Source: an uncultured Draconibacterium sp.
GTDB taxonomy: Bacteria; Bacteroidota; Bacteroidia; Bacteroidales; Prolixibacteraceae
Length of the DNA stretch: 64,000 bases
Direction of reading: 5' to 3'
Assembly: GCA_947492175.1 (NCBI GenBank)
Contig: CANLMQ010000012.1
Location: forward strand, 62,001-126,000
Shown: positions 1 through 8,528 of the stretch, piece by piece
How positions within the stretch are numbered: position 1 is the first letter of the stretch
Layout: the number at the start of each line of letters is the position of its first letter
Position numbers and translations under genes: made by a program
Notes under the pieces: model-generated
Seen by the model: the letters and a program-made list of their open reading frames with translations, nothing else
The model's database searches: none
What the model was told of the DNA's origin: nothing

Positions 1-164
1 TTCAGAGCAATGACCAACAAGATATTATGGCGATGACCGCTTTTCAGGTAGCACTGAATTTTACAAAGGAGCAACAACGCCGTGATTACTCTCAATTCAT
101 CGATGATATAAAAGATTTGAACGACGATATTTCTGATTTTTTGAAAGACAAAGAACAGAAATAG
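1..164 (+). CDS. zapA: Cell division protein ZapA, C-terminal fragment (cut by window edge)
   Basis: The open frame enters from the left edge, with the first full codon at position 3, and ends at TAG 162-164. The visible 53 residues are charged and helical. They fit the C-terminal coiled coil of ZapA, a small cytoplasmic protein that bundles FtsZ filaments at the division site. Similarity alone would be weak over so short a piece. The call rests largely on position: a zapA gene directly upstream of rny is a common arrangement in Bacteroidota. A probable terminator follows, 22 bases after the stop. The N-terminal FtsZ-binding part lies outside the window. Confidence 0.6.
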   Translation, partial: QSNDQQDIMAMTAFQVALNFTKEQQRRDYSQFIDDIKDLNDDISDFLKDKEQK

Positions 165-185
165 GAGCAAAAATATTTATCAAAG

Positions 186-235
186 CCCGTATTAGGCCTG
201 TTCATAAAGTTGAATGAGTTTATTACGGGTTTTTT
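186..235 (+). terminator. Terminator or attenuator between zapA and rny
   Basis: CCCGTA (186-191) pairs with TACGGG (224-229) and is followed by six T (230-235). The loop is long (32 nt). The rny start codon lies only 20 bases further on. Either rny is transcribed from a promoter buried inside this hairpin region, or the hairpin acts as a leaky terminator or attenuator ahead of rny. Confidence 0.5.
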
Positions 236-255
236 AGTAATTATAAATTGAATAT

Positions 256-1809
256 ATGGAATTAATAATAGGATTAGCCGCAGGTTTTGTTGTAGGAGGT
301 GCCTTAGCGTACTTTGTCTGGGACAAGGCTTTGAAGGCGAAAAAGAATCGAATAATCGGCGAGGGGAAAGCCCAGGCCGAAGTGATAAAAAAGGATAAGA
401 TTTTGCAGGCAAAAGAAAAGTTTTTGCAGTTAAAATCGGAACACGAAAAGTATATTAACGAAAAGAACTCAAGCCTAGCGCAGCTGGAAAACAAGCACAA
501 GCAACGCGAAAATTCTTTAAATCAACGTCGTGACGAACTCAATCGTAAAACAAAGGAATTTGATACTGAAAGACGTGAAGTAGAAGCAATACGTGAAAAC
601 CTGAACTCACAACTGGAGCGTGTTGAACACAAAAGTGCAGAACTGGATAAAATGCACCGCCAGCATCTCGAAAAACTGGAGCAAATTTCAGGATTGTCGG
701 CCGAAGATGCTAAGGCACAATTGGTTGAATCGTTACAAGAAGAGGCCAAAACTGAAGCAGTTGCCTACATTAACGAGATAATGGAGGAAGCTAAACAAAC
801 CGCCAACAAAGAGGCTAAAAAGGTAGTTGTAAAATCTATCCAGCGCGTGGCAACTGAAACAGCAATCGAAAATTCTGTTACTATCTTCCACATCGAAAGC
901 GACGAGATTAAAGGCCGTATTATTGGTCGCGAAGGACGTAATATTCGTGCCTTGGAAGCAGCCACAGGGGTTGAAATCGTTGTTGACGATACTCCGGAAG
1001 CAATCGTACTTTCTGCTTTCGATCCGGTTCGCCGCGAAATTGCACGTTTGGCGTTACACCAGCTGGTAACTGACGGTAGAATTCATCCGGCACGTATCGA
1101 GGAAGTTGTTGGAAAGGTTAAAAAACAAGTTGAAGAAGAAATTATTGAAACCGGTAAACGAACTACTATCGACCTTGGAATTCATGGATTACATCCTGAA
1201 TTGATTCGTTTGGTAGGTAAAATGAAATACCGTTCGTCGTACGGACAAAACCTGTTACAACACTCGCGTGAGGTAGCTAATTTATGTGCGACAATGGCAT
1301 CGGAGTTGGGATTAAATCCGAAAAAAGCTAAACGCGCCGGGCTGTTACACGATATTGGTAAAGTGCCAGACGATGAGCCGGAATTGCCACACGCAGTTTT
1401 GGGAATGAAACTCGCGGAGAAATACAAAGAGAAAGCAGATATATGCAACGCCATTGGTGCTCACCACGATGAAGTGGAAATGCAGTCGTTAATGGCTCCG
1501 ATTGTGCAGGTTTGTGATGCCATTTCCGGAGCACGTCCTGGAGCACGCCGCGAAGTTGTTGAGTCGTACATTAAGCGACTGAAAGACCTTGAAGATTTGG
1601 CTTTATCATATCCGGGAGTAATGAAAACTTATGCAATTCAGGCAGGACGTGAGCTACGTGTAATTGTAGGTTCTGATAAAATGAGTGATCAGGAAACAGA
1701 ACAACTTTCATACGATATTTCAAAACGTATTCAGGATGAAATGACTTATCCGGGCCAGATAAAAATTACTGTAATTCGTGAAACACGCGCAGTAAGCTAC
1801 GCAAAGTAA
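256..1809 (+). CDS. rny: Ribonuclease Y
   Basis: RNase Y is a membrane-anchored endoribonuclease that starts mRNA decay. The 517 residues match the family length (about 520). In order there is an N-terminal membrane segment (about residues 2-22), a long charged coiled coil (about 25-200), a KH RNA-binding domain with the GRIIGREG loop at 220-227, and an HD domain with the metal-binding His-Asp pair at H365-D366 inside LLHDIGK. It follows a zapA-like gene and is closed by a strong terminator. The hairpin immediately upstream suggests its own transcription start or attenuation. The reading frame is intact and all hallmark motifs are present, so the call is firm. Confidence 0.97.
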   Translation: MELIIGLAAGFVVGGALAYFVWDKALKAKKNRIIGEGKAQAEVIKKDKILQAKEKFLQLKSEHEKYINEKNSSLAQLENKHKQRENSLNQRRDELNRKTKEFDTERREVEAIRENLNSQLERVEHKSAELDKMHRQHLEKLEQISGLSAEDAKAQLVESLQEEAKTEAVAYINEIMEEAKQTANKEAKKVVVKSIQRVATETAIENSVTIFHIESDEIKGRIIGREGRNIRALEAATGVEIVVDDTPEAIVLSAFDPVRREIARLALHQLVTDGRIHPARIEEVVGKVKKQVEEEIIETGKRTTIDLGIHGLHPELIRLVGKMKYRSSYGQNLLQHSREVANLCATMASELGLNPKKAKRAGLLHDIGKVPDDEPELPHAVLGMKLAEKYKEKADICNAIGAHHDEVEMQSLMAPIVQVCDAISGARPGARREVVESYIKRLKDLEDLALSYPGVMKTYAIQAGRELRVIVGSDKMSDQETEQLSYDISKRIQDEMTYPGQIKITVIRETRAVSYAK

Positions 1810-1831
1810 AAAAAAGCAAAATCAGAAATAC

Positions 1832-1863
1832 AAACCTTCGTTCTTTTGAGCGGAGGTTTTTTT
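1832..1863 (+). terminator. Rho-independent terminator of rny
   Basis: A 12-bp stem (1832-1843 with 1848-1859, including G-T pairs) closes a TTTT loop and runs into seven T (1857-1863). It lies 23 bases after the rny stop codon. Confidence 0.9.
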
Positions 1864-1992
1864 ATGCCTGAAACAGAAGTTATGGGATTCTTGATGCGAG
1901 ATACCCGATTCTTGAGGCTGGTTACTAAATACCAGCTATAGAAACTAATTGGTTTTCCTTCCTGGTCAGGAATTTTTCAATTCAAAAAGGTT

Positions 1993-2871
1993 TTACTGTT
2001 TAAAAAGAAGCAACAGTTCTTTTGCCTTTTCCACCTTTTCTGCAAAACCCACGGATTCATACGATTCCTGTAAAGAATCCAGCAGTCGTTTTATAAATAG
2101 TGAGTCAGGCTTTGGAGAAGTATATTCTTTAATTGGCGAATATTCGTTTCTTCTTAAATGGTATTCAATTTCTTTGAGGCTGGTAATTGAGCCCTTGTTT
2201 GACGGATTGATGTAAAACAGCACATCGGAATCATGAGAAGCTCCATGTACTTTTTGTGCCAGCTCATGATCGACCATTGCTACCAGTGGATTTTTAGGGA
2301 AATCAACCAGTTGCGCGGGCAAATCAAGCAGACGGGCCACAATGGTGTAAAATATACTAATGGAAACCGAATTCCCCTTTTTAGTATCTAGTATCTGGTT
2401 TAAAAAACAATTCTGTGGCGATTGCGGATTACTGAGGTTGACCGAATAACCATTCATGTTAAACAGAAAGTGATTTAAAATGGTGGTCTTTTCCAGTAAT
2501 GTAAGTGAATTGTTTAATTCCAGCCATATTGATTTTCTGAGAGTTTCAACCTTAAGCTGCAGGCCCAGCTGGTTCAAATCGGGGTATTGAAAATTGTCGA
2601 CGATACAAAATCCATCCATCAGATTCTGATCTTCAGTAGAAGCAGATAACCAATCTTGTAACTTGCTTCGTGTCCTTTTAAATTGAAGGTTTTGAATGAT
2701 CGTTTCAATGCGTTCCTGGCAGCTTTCATCGAAACTTGTTTCCCACTTTTTTTCCAGTTCCGGAATAATTTCATGGGTTTCTTTTAGCAGTTCCTTTTCA
2801 ACCATTCCAAACACCATATTGTCCGGATCGTCGAGTAACTCTATAAGCGCATTCAATTTACTTTTCTTCAT
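1993..2871 (-). CDS. SirB1-family (transglutaminase-like fold) protein
   Basis: This 292-residue cytoplasmic protein has no signal peptide. Its central part, with a KKGNSVSISIFYTIVARLL segment followed by LPAQLVDFPKN, fits the SirB1/Transglut_core2 family. That family keeps a transglutaminase-like fold but usually lacks the full Cys-His-Asp triad; its biochemical role is poorly defined. The N-terminal 90 residues are helical and charged. The gene starts 10 bases after the stop of the nucleoside phosphorylase gene on the same strand, so the two are probably co-transcribed from the promoter at 3773-3803. It converges with rny. No specific function can be given. Confidence 0.75.
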   Translation of the reverse strand: MKKSKLNALIELLDDPDNMVFGMVEKELLKETHEIIPELEKKWETSFDESCQERIETIIQNLQFKRTRSKLQDWLSASTEDQNLMDGFCIVDNFQYPDLNQLGLQLKVETLRKSIWLELNNSLTLLEKTTILNHFLFNMNGYSVNLSNPQSPQNCFLNQILDTKKGNSVSISIFYTIVARLLDLPAQLVDFPKNPLVAMVDHELAQKVHGASHDSDVLFYINPSNKGSITSLKEIEYHLRRNEYSPIKEYTSPKPDSLFIKRLLDSLQESYESVGFAEKVEKAKELLLLFKQ

Positions 2872-2881
2872 TTTATCACTA

Positions 2882-3751
2882 TTAATCGATTAAGTTGTCG
2901 AGTACCTTTTTAATCAATTTTTTCATTTCGTTCCTGTAGTTTTCATTGGCCGTAAGCGTAACACGGTTGGCAATAATTAAACAAACCGTTAATGCCTGAT
3001 GTCCCAGCATTTTCGATAAGCCGTATATGGCCGAACTTTCCATTTCAAAATTAGTGATTCGTAATCCCTTGTATTCAAATGTTTCAATTTGTTTGTTTAA
3101 ATCAGGGAAAGCCAGTGGCAAACGTAATTCTCTGCCCTGTGGAGCATAAAATCCGGGAGCAGAAATGTTTATGCCCATTTTGAAGTCGTCTGATTTGAAC
3201 TTTGCCAGCAGTTCTTCGGAAGCATCAACCGTATACGGAGAAGGAAGTGAAGAACTCCAGTTGGTATGTTTTTTAAAAGCTTGTTCAAACTCTGTATCGC
3301 AGAAATGTTCACGATTGGCGTAAAAATTTAATAAGCCATCGAACCCGATTGACTTTTGGGAAACTACAAATGAGTTTACCGGCAAGTCGGTTTGCAATCC
3401 GCCGGAAGTCCCGATTCGAACAATATTCAATTTTCTGTGTACCTTGTTTATTTCTCTTTTTTCAAGGTCAATATTAGCCAGTGCGTCCAATTCATTTACT
3501 ACAATATCAATATTATCGGTACCAATTCCTGTGGAGATAACACTGATTTTTTGCTTTTTGTAAAAACCTGTAACGGTTTTAAATTCACGGTTTTGTGTGG
3601 TGAATTCAATCTTGTCGAAGAAGGTAGAAATGGTATCAACACGGGCAGGATCGCCCACAAGAATTATATTGTCTGAAATATTTTCAGGTTTCAGATGAAG
3701 ATGGAATATAGAGCCATCGTTATTTAATATTAGTTCCGAATGTCTGATCAT
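2882..3751 (-). CDS. Nucleoside phosphorylase (uridine phosphorylase-like)
   Basis: The protein has 289 residues and no signal peptide. It carries the hallmarks of the PNP/UDP phosphorylase family: the phosphate-binding GDPARV segment near residue 33, RIGTSGGLQ in the middle, and the nucleoside/ribose-binding stretch FEMESSAIYGL near residue 237. Enzymes of this family cleave a nucleoside with phosphate to a free base and ribose-1-phosphate (salvage). Uridine phosphorylase is the best guess, but the base specificity cannot be read with confidence. It is the first gene of a two-gene unit with the SirB1-like gene, and a consensus-type promoter lies just upstream. Confidence 0.85.
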   Translation of the reverse strand: MIRHSELILNNDGSIFHLHLKPENISDNIILVGDPARVDTISTFFDKIEFTTQNREFKTVTGFYKKQKISVISTGIGTDNIDIVVNELDALANIDLEKREINKVHRKLNIVRIGTSGGLQTDLPVNSFVVSQKSIGFDGLLNFYANREHFCDTEFEQAFKKHTNWSSSLPSPYTVDASEELLAKFKSDDFKMGINISAPGFYAPQGRELRLPLAFPDLNKQIETFEYKGLRITNFEMESSAIYGLSKMLGHQALTVCLIIANRVTLTANENYRNEMKKLIKKVLDNLID

Positions 3752-3772
3752 GATTTTGTTTTACGCACCGTT

Positions 3773-3803
3773 CAAATCTATTTAAAATTAAAAGAACCGC
3801 CAA
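3773..3803 (-). promoter_or_regulatory. Bacteroidota-type promoter for the nucleoside phosphorylase gene
   Basis: On the minus strand TTG (3801-3803) is followed by exactly 20 bases and then TAGATTTG (3773-3780). This matches the TTTG / TAnnTTTG pattern of the primary sigma factor of Bacteroidota. The -7 box ends 21 bases before the ATG at 3751. Confidence 0.7.
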
Positions 3804-3994
3804 TAAAGGTTCAGAAAACATATAAACAGCTAAGACTGGTAAATTCTGAGCGATACAGATTTTTGTTAAAAACAATTAATATGTTAATTAGAAAAAGTTA
3901 TTATTCAATTATCCGAAATGATTGTTGCGTTTAAGCAAGGAATAATGTATGAAATTTATATTTTTGATAATTATACAAATCTAATAATAGACCG

Positions 3995-5818
3995 ATGTCA
4001 TTTAAAATTTTCTCACTTCAACTAACAGGAAAGATTAAACCTGTAAGTACCATTGAAAAACAAAGGAAAGCATTAGCTGACGATTATGAGGAATTTCTGA
4101 AAACAGAAGCTTCTGATGAGCTTAAAGCATTTCTGGAACTGGATAAGTGGATAAACTCTGATGATTTTAAGAGTAAGAAGAGGGAAGTACAAGGCATGCA
4201 GTTTAAAGGCAGCGAGGAAGATAATCAGCTGAAAGAGTTTTTGCGACTAAAAAAATCGGGGCGTATTAAAAAGTATTTTAAGGTGGCAGGTTCTTCCGAT
4301 TTAAATAAGTATGAGCAGGAGAAGGAATCGAAAAAAATGACAGACTATTACTCGCTTCTGGAATACGTAAAAGAGGGGGAGTTTGAAAAGGAAAAGAAAG
4401 AAATTAAAGCTCAGGTATTTAAAGGATCGGTTGAAGAGAAGCATTGGTTGGATTTTCGAAGGCTTGAAAAATCAGCAGCAATTAGGGCGTATCTAGAGTT
4501 GGAAGGTTCGGATAAATTGAAAAGGCACAAAGCGTTGGAGGAAACTGAAAAGTTTAAAAAGTATAATCATCTGAAGAATGTGCCGGAGTACAACAAGGAA
4601 ACACGAAAAGAGTTTCAATCCTTAAAAAGAGATGCTGAGATTAAAGCCTATTTTAAGTTCGAAAAATCGAAAAGACTCAAATTGTATCACGAAACAACAG
4701 GTAGCCACGATTTAAAACGTTACAACGAGTTAAAAGAATATGTAAACACAACCGAATTTAAAAAGCAGGAAGCTTTTTTGAAAGACAAAAAAAAGTTTGA
4801 AAAAAGTGAAGCTTATCAAAAACTGGCAGAGTTTAAAAAACTGGACTCCGATACAAATGTGAAGTTCGTTTTGAAATATGAAAAATCTGCTTTGTATAAA
4901 AATTACCTCGATGTAAAAGATTCGTTTGATTTGAAAAGGTATTTCGAGTTGGAAAAAACCATCGAGTCGGACGAATTTAAAAAACAGAAAGCCTGGCTGG
5001 AGGATAAAAAACGTTGGGAAAAAACAGAAGAGTTTGAAAAGGAACAGCTTTACTTGCAGGAAAAAGCTAAGCCTGAATTTGTGAAATACTTCAAATATAA
5101 AGATTCGAATGATTTTGATTTCTTTAAAAACTGGGAGGTAGTTTTTGAGGATGGTTTTACCGGCAATGAATTAGATATTAAGAAATGGAGAACTTGCAGT
5201 CCTGTGGCTGAAAAACTGTTAGGTGAAAATTATGCCATGCCCGGCGACCTAAATATTTTTACAAAGGGTAAAAATGTAAAAACCGGGAATGGCTTGGTTA
5301 TTCAGGTAAAAAAAGAAAATAGCAAAGGAAAAGTCTGGCAAATGCCGGCGGGTTTTGTCCCAACTGATTTCGAATATACCTCGGGATTAATTACTTCTGA
5401 TCCTGACTTTTTTATGGAGGATGGAATTTTGGAAGCTAAAATAAAATTCGATCCGAAAAAACAAGTCGCAAGTTCATTTTATTTAACCGGAGAAGAAACA
5501 TCGCCACGTATTAACCTGGTTGAAATGGGAACCAAAAATAATGTGGGCATTTCAAAGGTAAACGGTAACGGCAAAATTGAAAGTACCGGATTAGAGATTT
5601 CAAACCTAAAAAAGGGAACGTATATTTTTAGTATTGAAAAAGCAGGTGCTGCGTTTACCTGGAAAATTAATGACACGGAAGTGTGGCAGCAAAGCAGCAA
5701 CGACTTGAATAAACCATTACAACCCACTGCGTCGAGTTTAGTCGTTGATAAACTTTCAGGATCTCAAATTCCTGTTAATTTCGAAATTGACTGGGTGAAA
5801 TGTTACCGTAAAAAGTAA
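3995..5818 (+). CDS. Lys/Glu-rich helical repeat protein with a C-terminal degenerate GH16-like domain
   Basis: This 607-residue protein has no recognisable signal peptide. Residues about 15-375 form several degenerate copies of a highly charged helical unit of very roughly 80 residues. Each has elements like SxDLKRYxELxE, EFKKQxAxLxDKKxxEK and KYEKSxxYKxY. From about residue 385 a GH16/laminarinase-type beta-jelly-roll begins (VVFEDGFTGNELDIKKW). At the site of the GH16 catalytic motif E-I-D-I-x-E the sequence reads R505-I-N507-L-V-E510. The nucleophile Glu and the helper Asp are therefore replaced and only the last Glu remains. I infer a non-catalytic, possibly sugar-binding domain on a long helical stalk. 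A weak hairpin follows the stop. Its function is unknown. Confidence 0.75.
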   Translation: MSFKIFSLQLTGKIKPVSTIEKQRKALADDYEEFLKTEASDELKAFLELDKWINSDDFKSKKREVQGMQFKGSEEDNQLKEFLRLKKSGRIKKYFKVAGSSDLNKYEQEKESKKMTDYYSLLEYVKEGEFEKEKKEIKAQVFKGSVEEKHWLDFRRLEKSAAIRAYLELEGSDKLKRHKALEETEKFKKYNHLKNVPEYNKETRKEFQSLKRDAEIKAYFKFEKSKRLKLYHETTGSHDLKRYNELKEYVNTTEFKKQEAFLKDKKKFEKSEAYQKLAEFKKLDSDTNVKFVLKYEKSALYKNYLDVKDSFDLKRYFELEKTIESDEFKKQKAWLEDKKRWEKTEEFEKEQLYLQEKAKPEFVKYFKYKDSNDFDFFKNWEVVFEDGFTGNELDIKKWRTCSPVAEKLLGENYAMPGDLNIFTKGKNVKTGNGLVIQVKKENSKGKVWQMPAGFVPTDFEYTSGLITSDPDFFMEDGILEAKIKFDPKKQVASSFYLTGEETSPRINLVEMGTKNNVGISKVNGNGKIESTGLEISNLKKGTYIFSIEKAGAAFTWKINDTEVWQQSSNDLNKPLQPTASSLVVDKLSGSQIPVNFEIDWVKCYRKK

Positions 5819-5822
5819 AATT

Positions 5823-5846
5823 TAAAAGATTAGCTTTTACATTTTT
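5823..5846 (+). terminator. Weak terminator after the repeat/GH16-like gene
   Basis: TAAAAG (5823-5828) pairs with CTTTTA (5834-5839) and is followed by C-A-TTTTTT. The stem is short and AT-rich, so this is only a candidate. Confidence 0.35.
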
Positions 5847-5900
5847 TAGCTCAAAATTACTTTAACCCCGAACTCTAAACATTGAATGCTGTGCACTGAA

Positions 5901-8192
5901 TTACAAGCCACGTTTATTGAATAAAATGTATCCAAAATTCAGGGTCATATAAAATTTGGTGGATTCTTTATCGTAATAATTTAACGACAAACTTACCGGG
6001 CCAATACCTGTTTGGTAAACCAACGATGTCATTCCCTGCAGATAATAATTTTTGAAATAATCGGTTGTTTGTGATGCAGTTAAATCATCATTTTCGATTA
6101 CTTCTTTTATCGGAACAAAACCATACGCTTCTACACGCAAATGCATAGCCGGACTAAAATTGTAGATTGCTTTTAATCCACCGGCCACAAAATTGTTTGC
6201 ATGAAAATTACTAATGAATAGTGATTTACTATGTGGTGTTGGTGAAAATTCGGGAGCAGACAACATGCTCGCCTTATAGTTTCGAAATAAATCCTTGTTG
6301 CTTAAAACTCCTTCAATGTGGGTCCCCAGTGTAAATTTTTTAGTTAAACCAAAATAACGTTGTGCATGAGCATGAATTTGAAAATAGTTGTGCTTTGTTT
6401 CTGTTTTTCCACTTATCTCGGCAGTGGAGCCCGGGTAATGGTTTTCCTCACCAATAACAAATTTTGCATTTAATGTTCGGTGGCTACCTTCTGTTGCATA
6501 TTGTTTGTAATTCAGCGAGTTATTTTCAATTCCAAGCTGGCTTACAAAAGCGTTAAACGATGTTTTGTCGGGTGTATCTTCCTTATTAAAAATATCGGTT
6601 TGGTAATATTCGTCGGTAGCTGCCGAATAAGACAAGCCTCCAAAAAATTTGCTGTGCAGTCCCAATGGGAAACCTGCTTCAAACCTGAAGTTTGTCTCAT
6701 CTTGTATAATATACGGAGGCCTAACATCCTCAAAAAAGAGTTCGGTGCTCGATGCAAAATAATCCCATCGGTTTAATGTAATATTACCCAATATATAAAA
6801 GGGGAGTTGGGTAGGGTAGTCAATTCTGCCACCAATTTTGAAAGAGCTGTAAAAACGTCCGAAATACAGGTTTGAATTTAATGTATAGGCCCTGCTGTTA
6901 TATGTTCTGAAATTGAAACTGGCAAATCCCTGGTTGATTGGTTTGGTAGAAATATTTCCTCCGATACTTACATCCACACTCTTTTCAGGTTCAACTTTCA
7001 GATGCAGATCAAAATATCCCGATTCAGAATTATATCTTGTAAGTGGCTGAATTGATTTTAAATGTTGATCGGCTATCAGTTTAAAATATTCCTTTTTTAA
7101 GGTCGATAACGAGATAACATCGTAATTGTGTTTCATACTTTGGATGATGAATTTACGCTGCATTGGATCTCGAATGCCTTCAACCTGGATATTCTGAAAG
7201 AAAAGCTGAGGTTTCTTTACATTAAAAGCATTTCTCTTTTCTTTTCGTTCTTCTTCACTGACTCTTCTGCTAATTAACGACTTAATTTTTTCTATTGATG
7301 CTTTTGTTGTTTGTTCGCCCCTTCGCATTACTTCATCAATTTTTGGAAAATCAAGCAGACCAATATCTTCAAATATGGTTTCGAGCAGAATTCCGTCCTT
7401 TGGGTCAATCTCGAAATCGGTGGGGCGCATAACCATATTTGTAATTTGTGCCATTACATCGTCAGCATCGGCTTCTTTGAGGTCATCGGCAACTTTATGC
7501 CCGATAATTATGTCGGGTTTAAATATTTCCTTCATTTCACGTGTCGGAAAATTATTTAACAACCCTCCGTCGAAAAGCAGGTTCCCGTCTATTTCAATAG
7601 GTTTAAAATACAAGGGAACGGTCATTGATGCTCTAATTGCATTTCCTAAATCACCATCGCGTAGAATAACCGGCTGACTTTTATTTACATCGGCTGCAAC
7701 GCAAAAAAAAGGAACCATTAAATTATTGAAATCATAATTACAGGCAGCATTGGTTGCTGCGGTAAGTTCCATAAACGCAAAATCCATTTGTCCGGCCGGG
7801 ATAATATTTGTTGGAGGAAGTACTTTTACTCTTTCTTCCTTTTTTGCAACCCTGAGTTGTATCCAGGCGGGCGTTGGCTCAGGGCGTTTAAAATAATACC
7901 TGTATTCGCGCTGAATTTTTCCTGTCGACCAGAAATAGAAATCATCTGATTTGAAAAGTTGTTCCATTTCGTCGGGAGTATATCCGGCCGCATAAAGTCC
8001 CCCTACAATTGCCCCAATAGAAGTTCCCGCAATATAGTCGATCGGAATATTGTTTTTTTCAAGTTCTCTTAATACTGCAATATGAGCCATTCCTTTTGCT
8101 CCGCCACCGCTAAGCACAAGCCCCACCGACTGGGCATTTAACCGGATGGAAATAATTACTGATACAATGGTTAAAAAGACTACTAATTTCAT
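5901..8192 (-). CDS. Patatin-like phospholipase with C-terminal outer-membrane barrel
   Basis: The 763-residue protein begins with a signal peptide (about 1-21). The patatin domain shows the oxyanion-hole glycines GGGAKG (29-34), the nucleophile elbow GTSIG with Ser58, and the catalytic Asp in DGG at about 208. Patatins are Ser-Asp dyad lipid acyl hydrolases. After about residue 330 comes a POTRA-like segment (FFQNIQVEGI), and residues about 400-763 look like beta strands of a BamA/Omp85-type barrel. This layout resembles PlpD-type (type Vd) proteins, in which the barrel anchors or exports the lipase. The lipid target is unknown. The gene stands alone on the minus strand with a possible TAAATTTG box upstream. 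Confidence 0.9.
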   Translation of the reverse strand: MKLVVFLTIVSVIISIRLNAQSVGLVLSGGGAKGMAHIAVLRELEKNNIPIDYIAGTSIGAIVGGLYAAGYTPDEMEQLFKSDDFYFWSTGKIQREYRYYFKRPEPTPAWIQLRVAKKEERVKVLPPTNIIPAGQMDFAFMELTAATNAACNYDFNNLMVPFFCVAADVNKSQPVILRDGDLGNAIRASMTVPLYFKPIEIDGNLLFDGGLLNNFPTREMKEIFKPDIIIGHKVADDLKEADADDVMAQITNMVMRPTDFEIDPKDGILLETIFEDIGLLDFPKIDEVMRRGEQTTKASIEKIKSLISRRVSEEERKEKRNAFNVKKPQLFFQNIQVEGIRDPMQRKFIIQSMKHNYDVISLSTLKKEYFKLIADQHLKSIQPLTRYNSESGYFDLHLKVEPEKSVDVSIGGNISTKPINQGFASFNFRTYNSRAYTLNSNLYFGRFYSSFKIGGRIDYPTQLPFYILGNITLNRWDYFASSTELFFEDVRPPYIIQDETNFRFEAGFPLGLHSKFFGGLSYSAATDEYYQTDIFNKEDTPDKTSFNAFVSQLGIENNSLNYKQYATEGSHRTLNAKFVIGEENHYPGSTAEISGKTETKHNYFQIHAHAQRYFGLTKKFTLGTHIEGVLSNKDLFRNYKASMLSAPEFSPTPHSKSLFISNFHANNFVAGGLKAIYNFSPAMHLRVEAYGFVPIKEVIENDDLTASQTTDYFKNYYLQGMTSLVYQTGIGPVSLSLNYYDKESTKFYMTLNFGYILFNKRGL

Positions 8193-8220
8193 GGCTTGGA
8201 TATGTCGTTCTGAACGCTTT

Positions 8221-8228
8221 CAAATTTA
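8221..8228 (-). promoter_or_regulatory. Candidate -7 box for the patatin gene
   Basis: Minus-strand TAAATTTG matches TAnnTTTG and lies 28 bases upstream of the ATG at 8192. A clear TTG at the right distance is missing; only a TGTT is seen there. Confidence 0.35.
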
Positions 8229-8492
8229 CAAAATTCAGGCTTTGTTAAACAGATTCTGTTGAAAAAATCCAGGATAATCGGTTAATCGACGATTTTGGGT
8301 GCTAAATGAAGATATTTATAGATAATCATTGCCTGCAAGTATGTGGCAAATGTTAGTTCAAAAATAGCAGGATAAATTTCGATTCCTAAAAAATTTGTAT
8401 TAGTAGTTGTCTTTATAGATTGAACAGTTTTCGGTCGTTCCGTTTTTTCAATTTTATATGTTGGTAAATAACTGTTCTATTCAGAATATTAA

Positions 8493-8500
8493 TAGCTTTG
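8493..8500 (+). promoter_or_regulatory. Candidate -7 box for the esterase gene
   Basis: TAGCTTTG fits TAnnTTTG and sits 28 bases before the ATG at 8529. No good TTG is present 19-21 bases upstream. Confidence 0.4.
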
Positions 8501-8528
8501 TGCTTTAACTTAAGATTGAACCTAAATC

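Larger units (their letters stand above)
8193..8528. other. Divergent intergenic region between patatin and esterase genes
   Basis: This 336-base non-coding stretch separates two divergent genes. It holds candidate -7 boxes for both directions: TAAATTTG on the minus strand at 8221-8228 and TAGCTTTG on the plus strand at 8493-8500. Neither has a convincing -33 element. I see no RNA gene, strong hairpin or long repeat in it. Confidence 0.5.

Noticed and set aside
1917..1936. GCTGGT...ACCAGC inverted repeat downstream of rny
   Set aside because: The stem is only 6 bp with no T run on either strand; the strong terminator at 1832-1863 already explains the end of the transcript.
3740..3934. Plus-strand 64-codon frame between the nucleoside phosphorylase and repeat-protein genes
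   Set aside because: It overlaps the minus-strand gene start and its promoter, has no family resemblance, and its composition looks like translated intergenic AT-rich DNA.
8280..8320. AATCG...CGATT repeat in the patatin-esterase gap
   Set aside because: It has only 5 bp in each arm in AT-rich DNA; chance is the simplest explanation.
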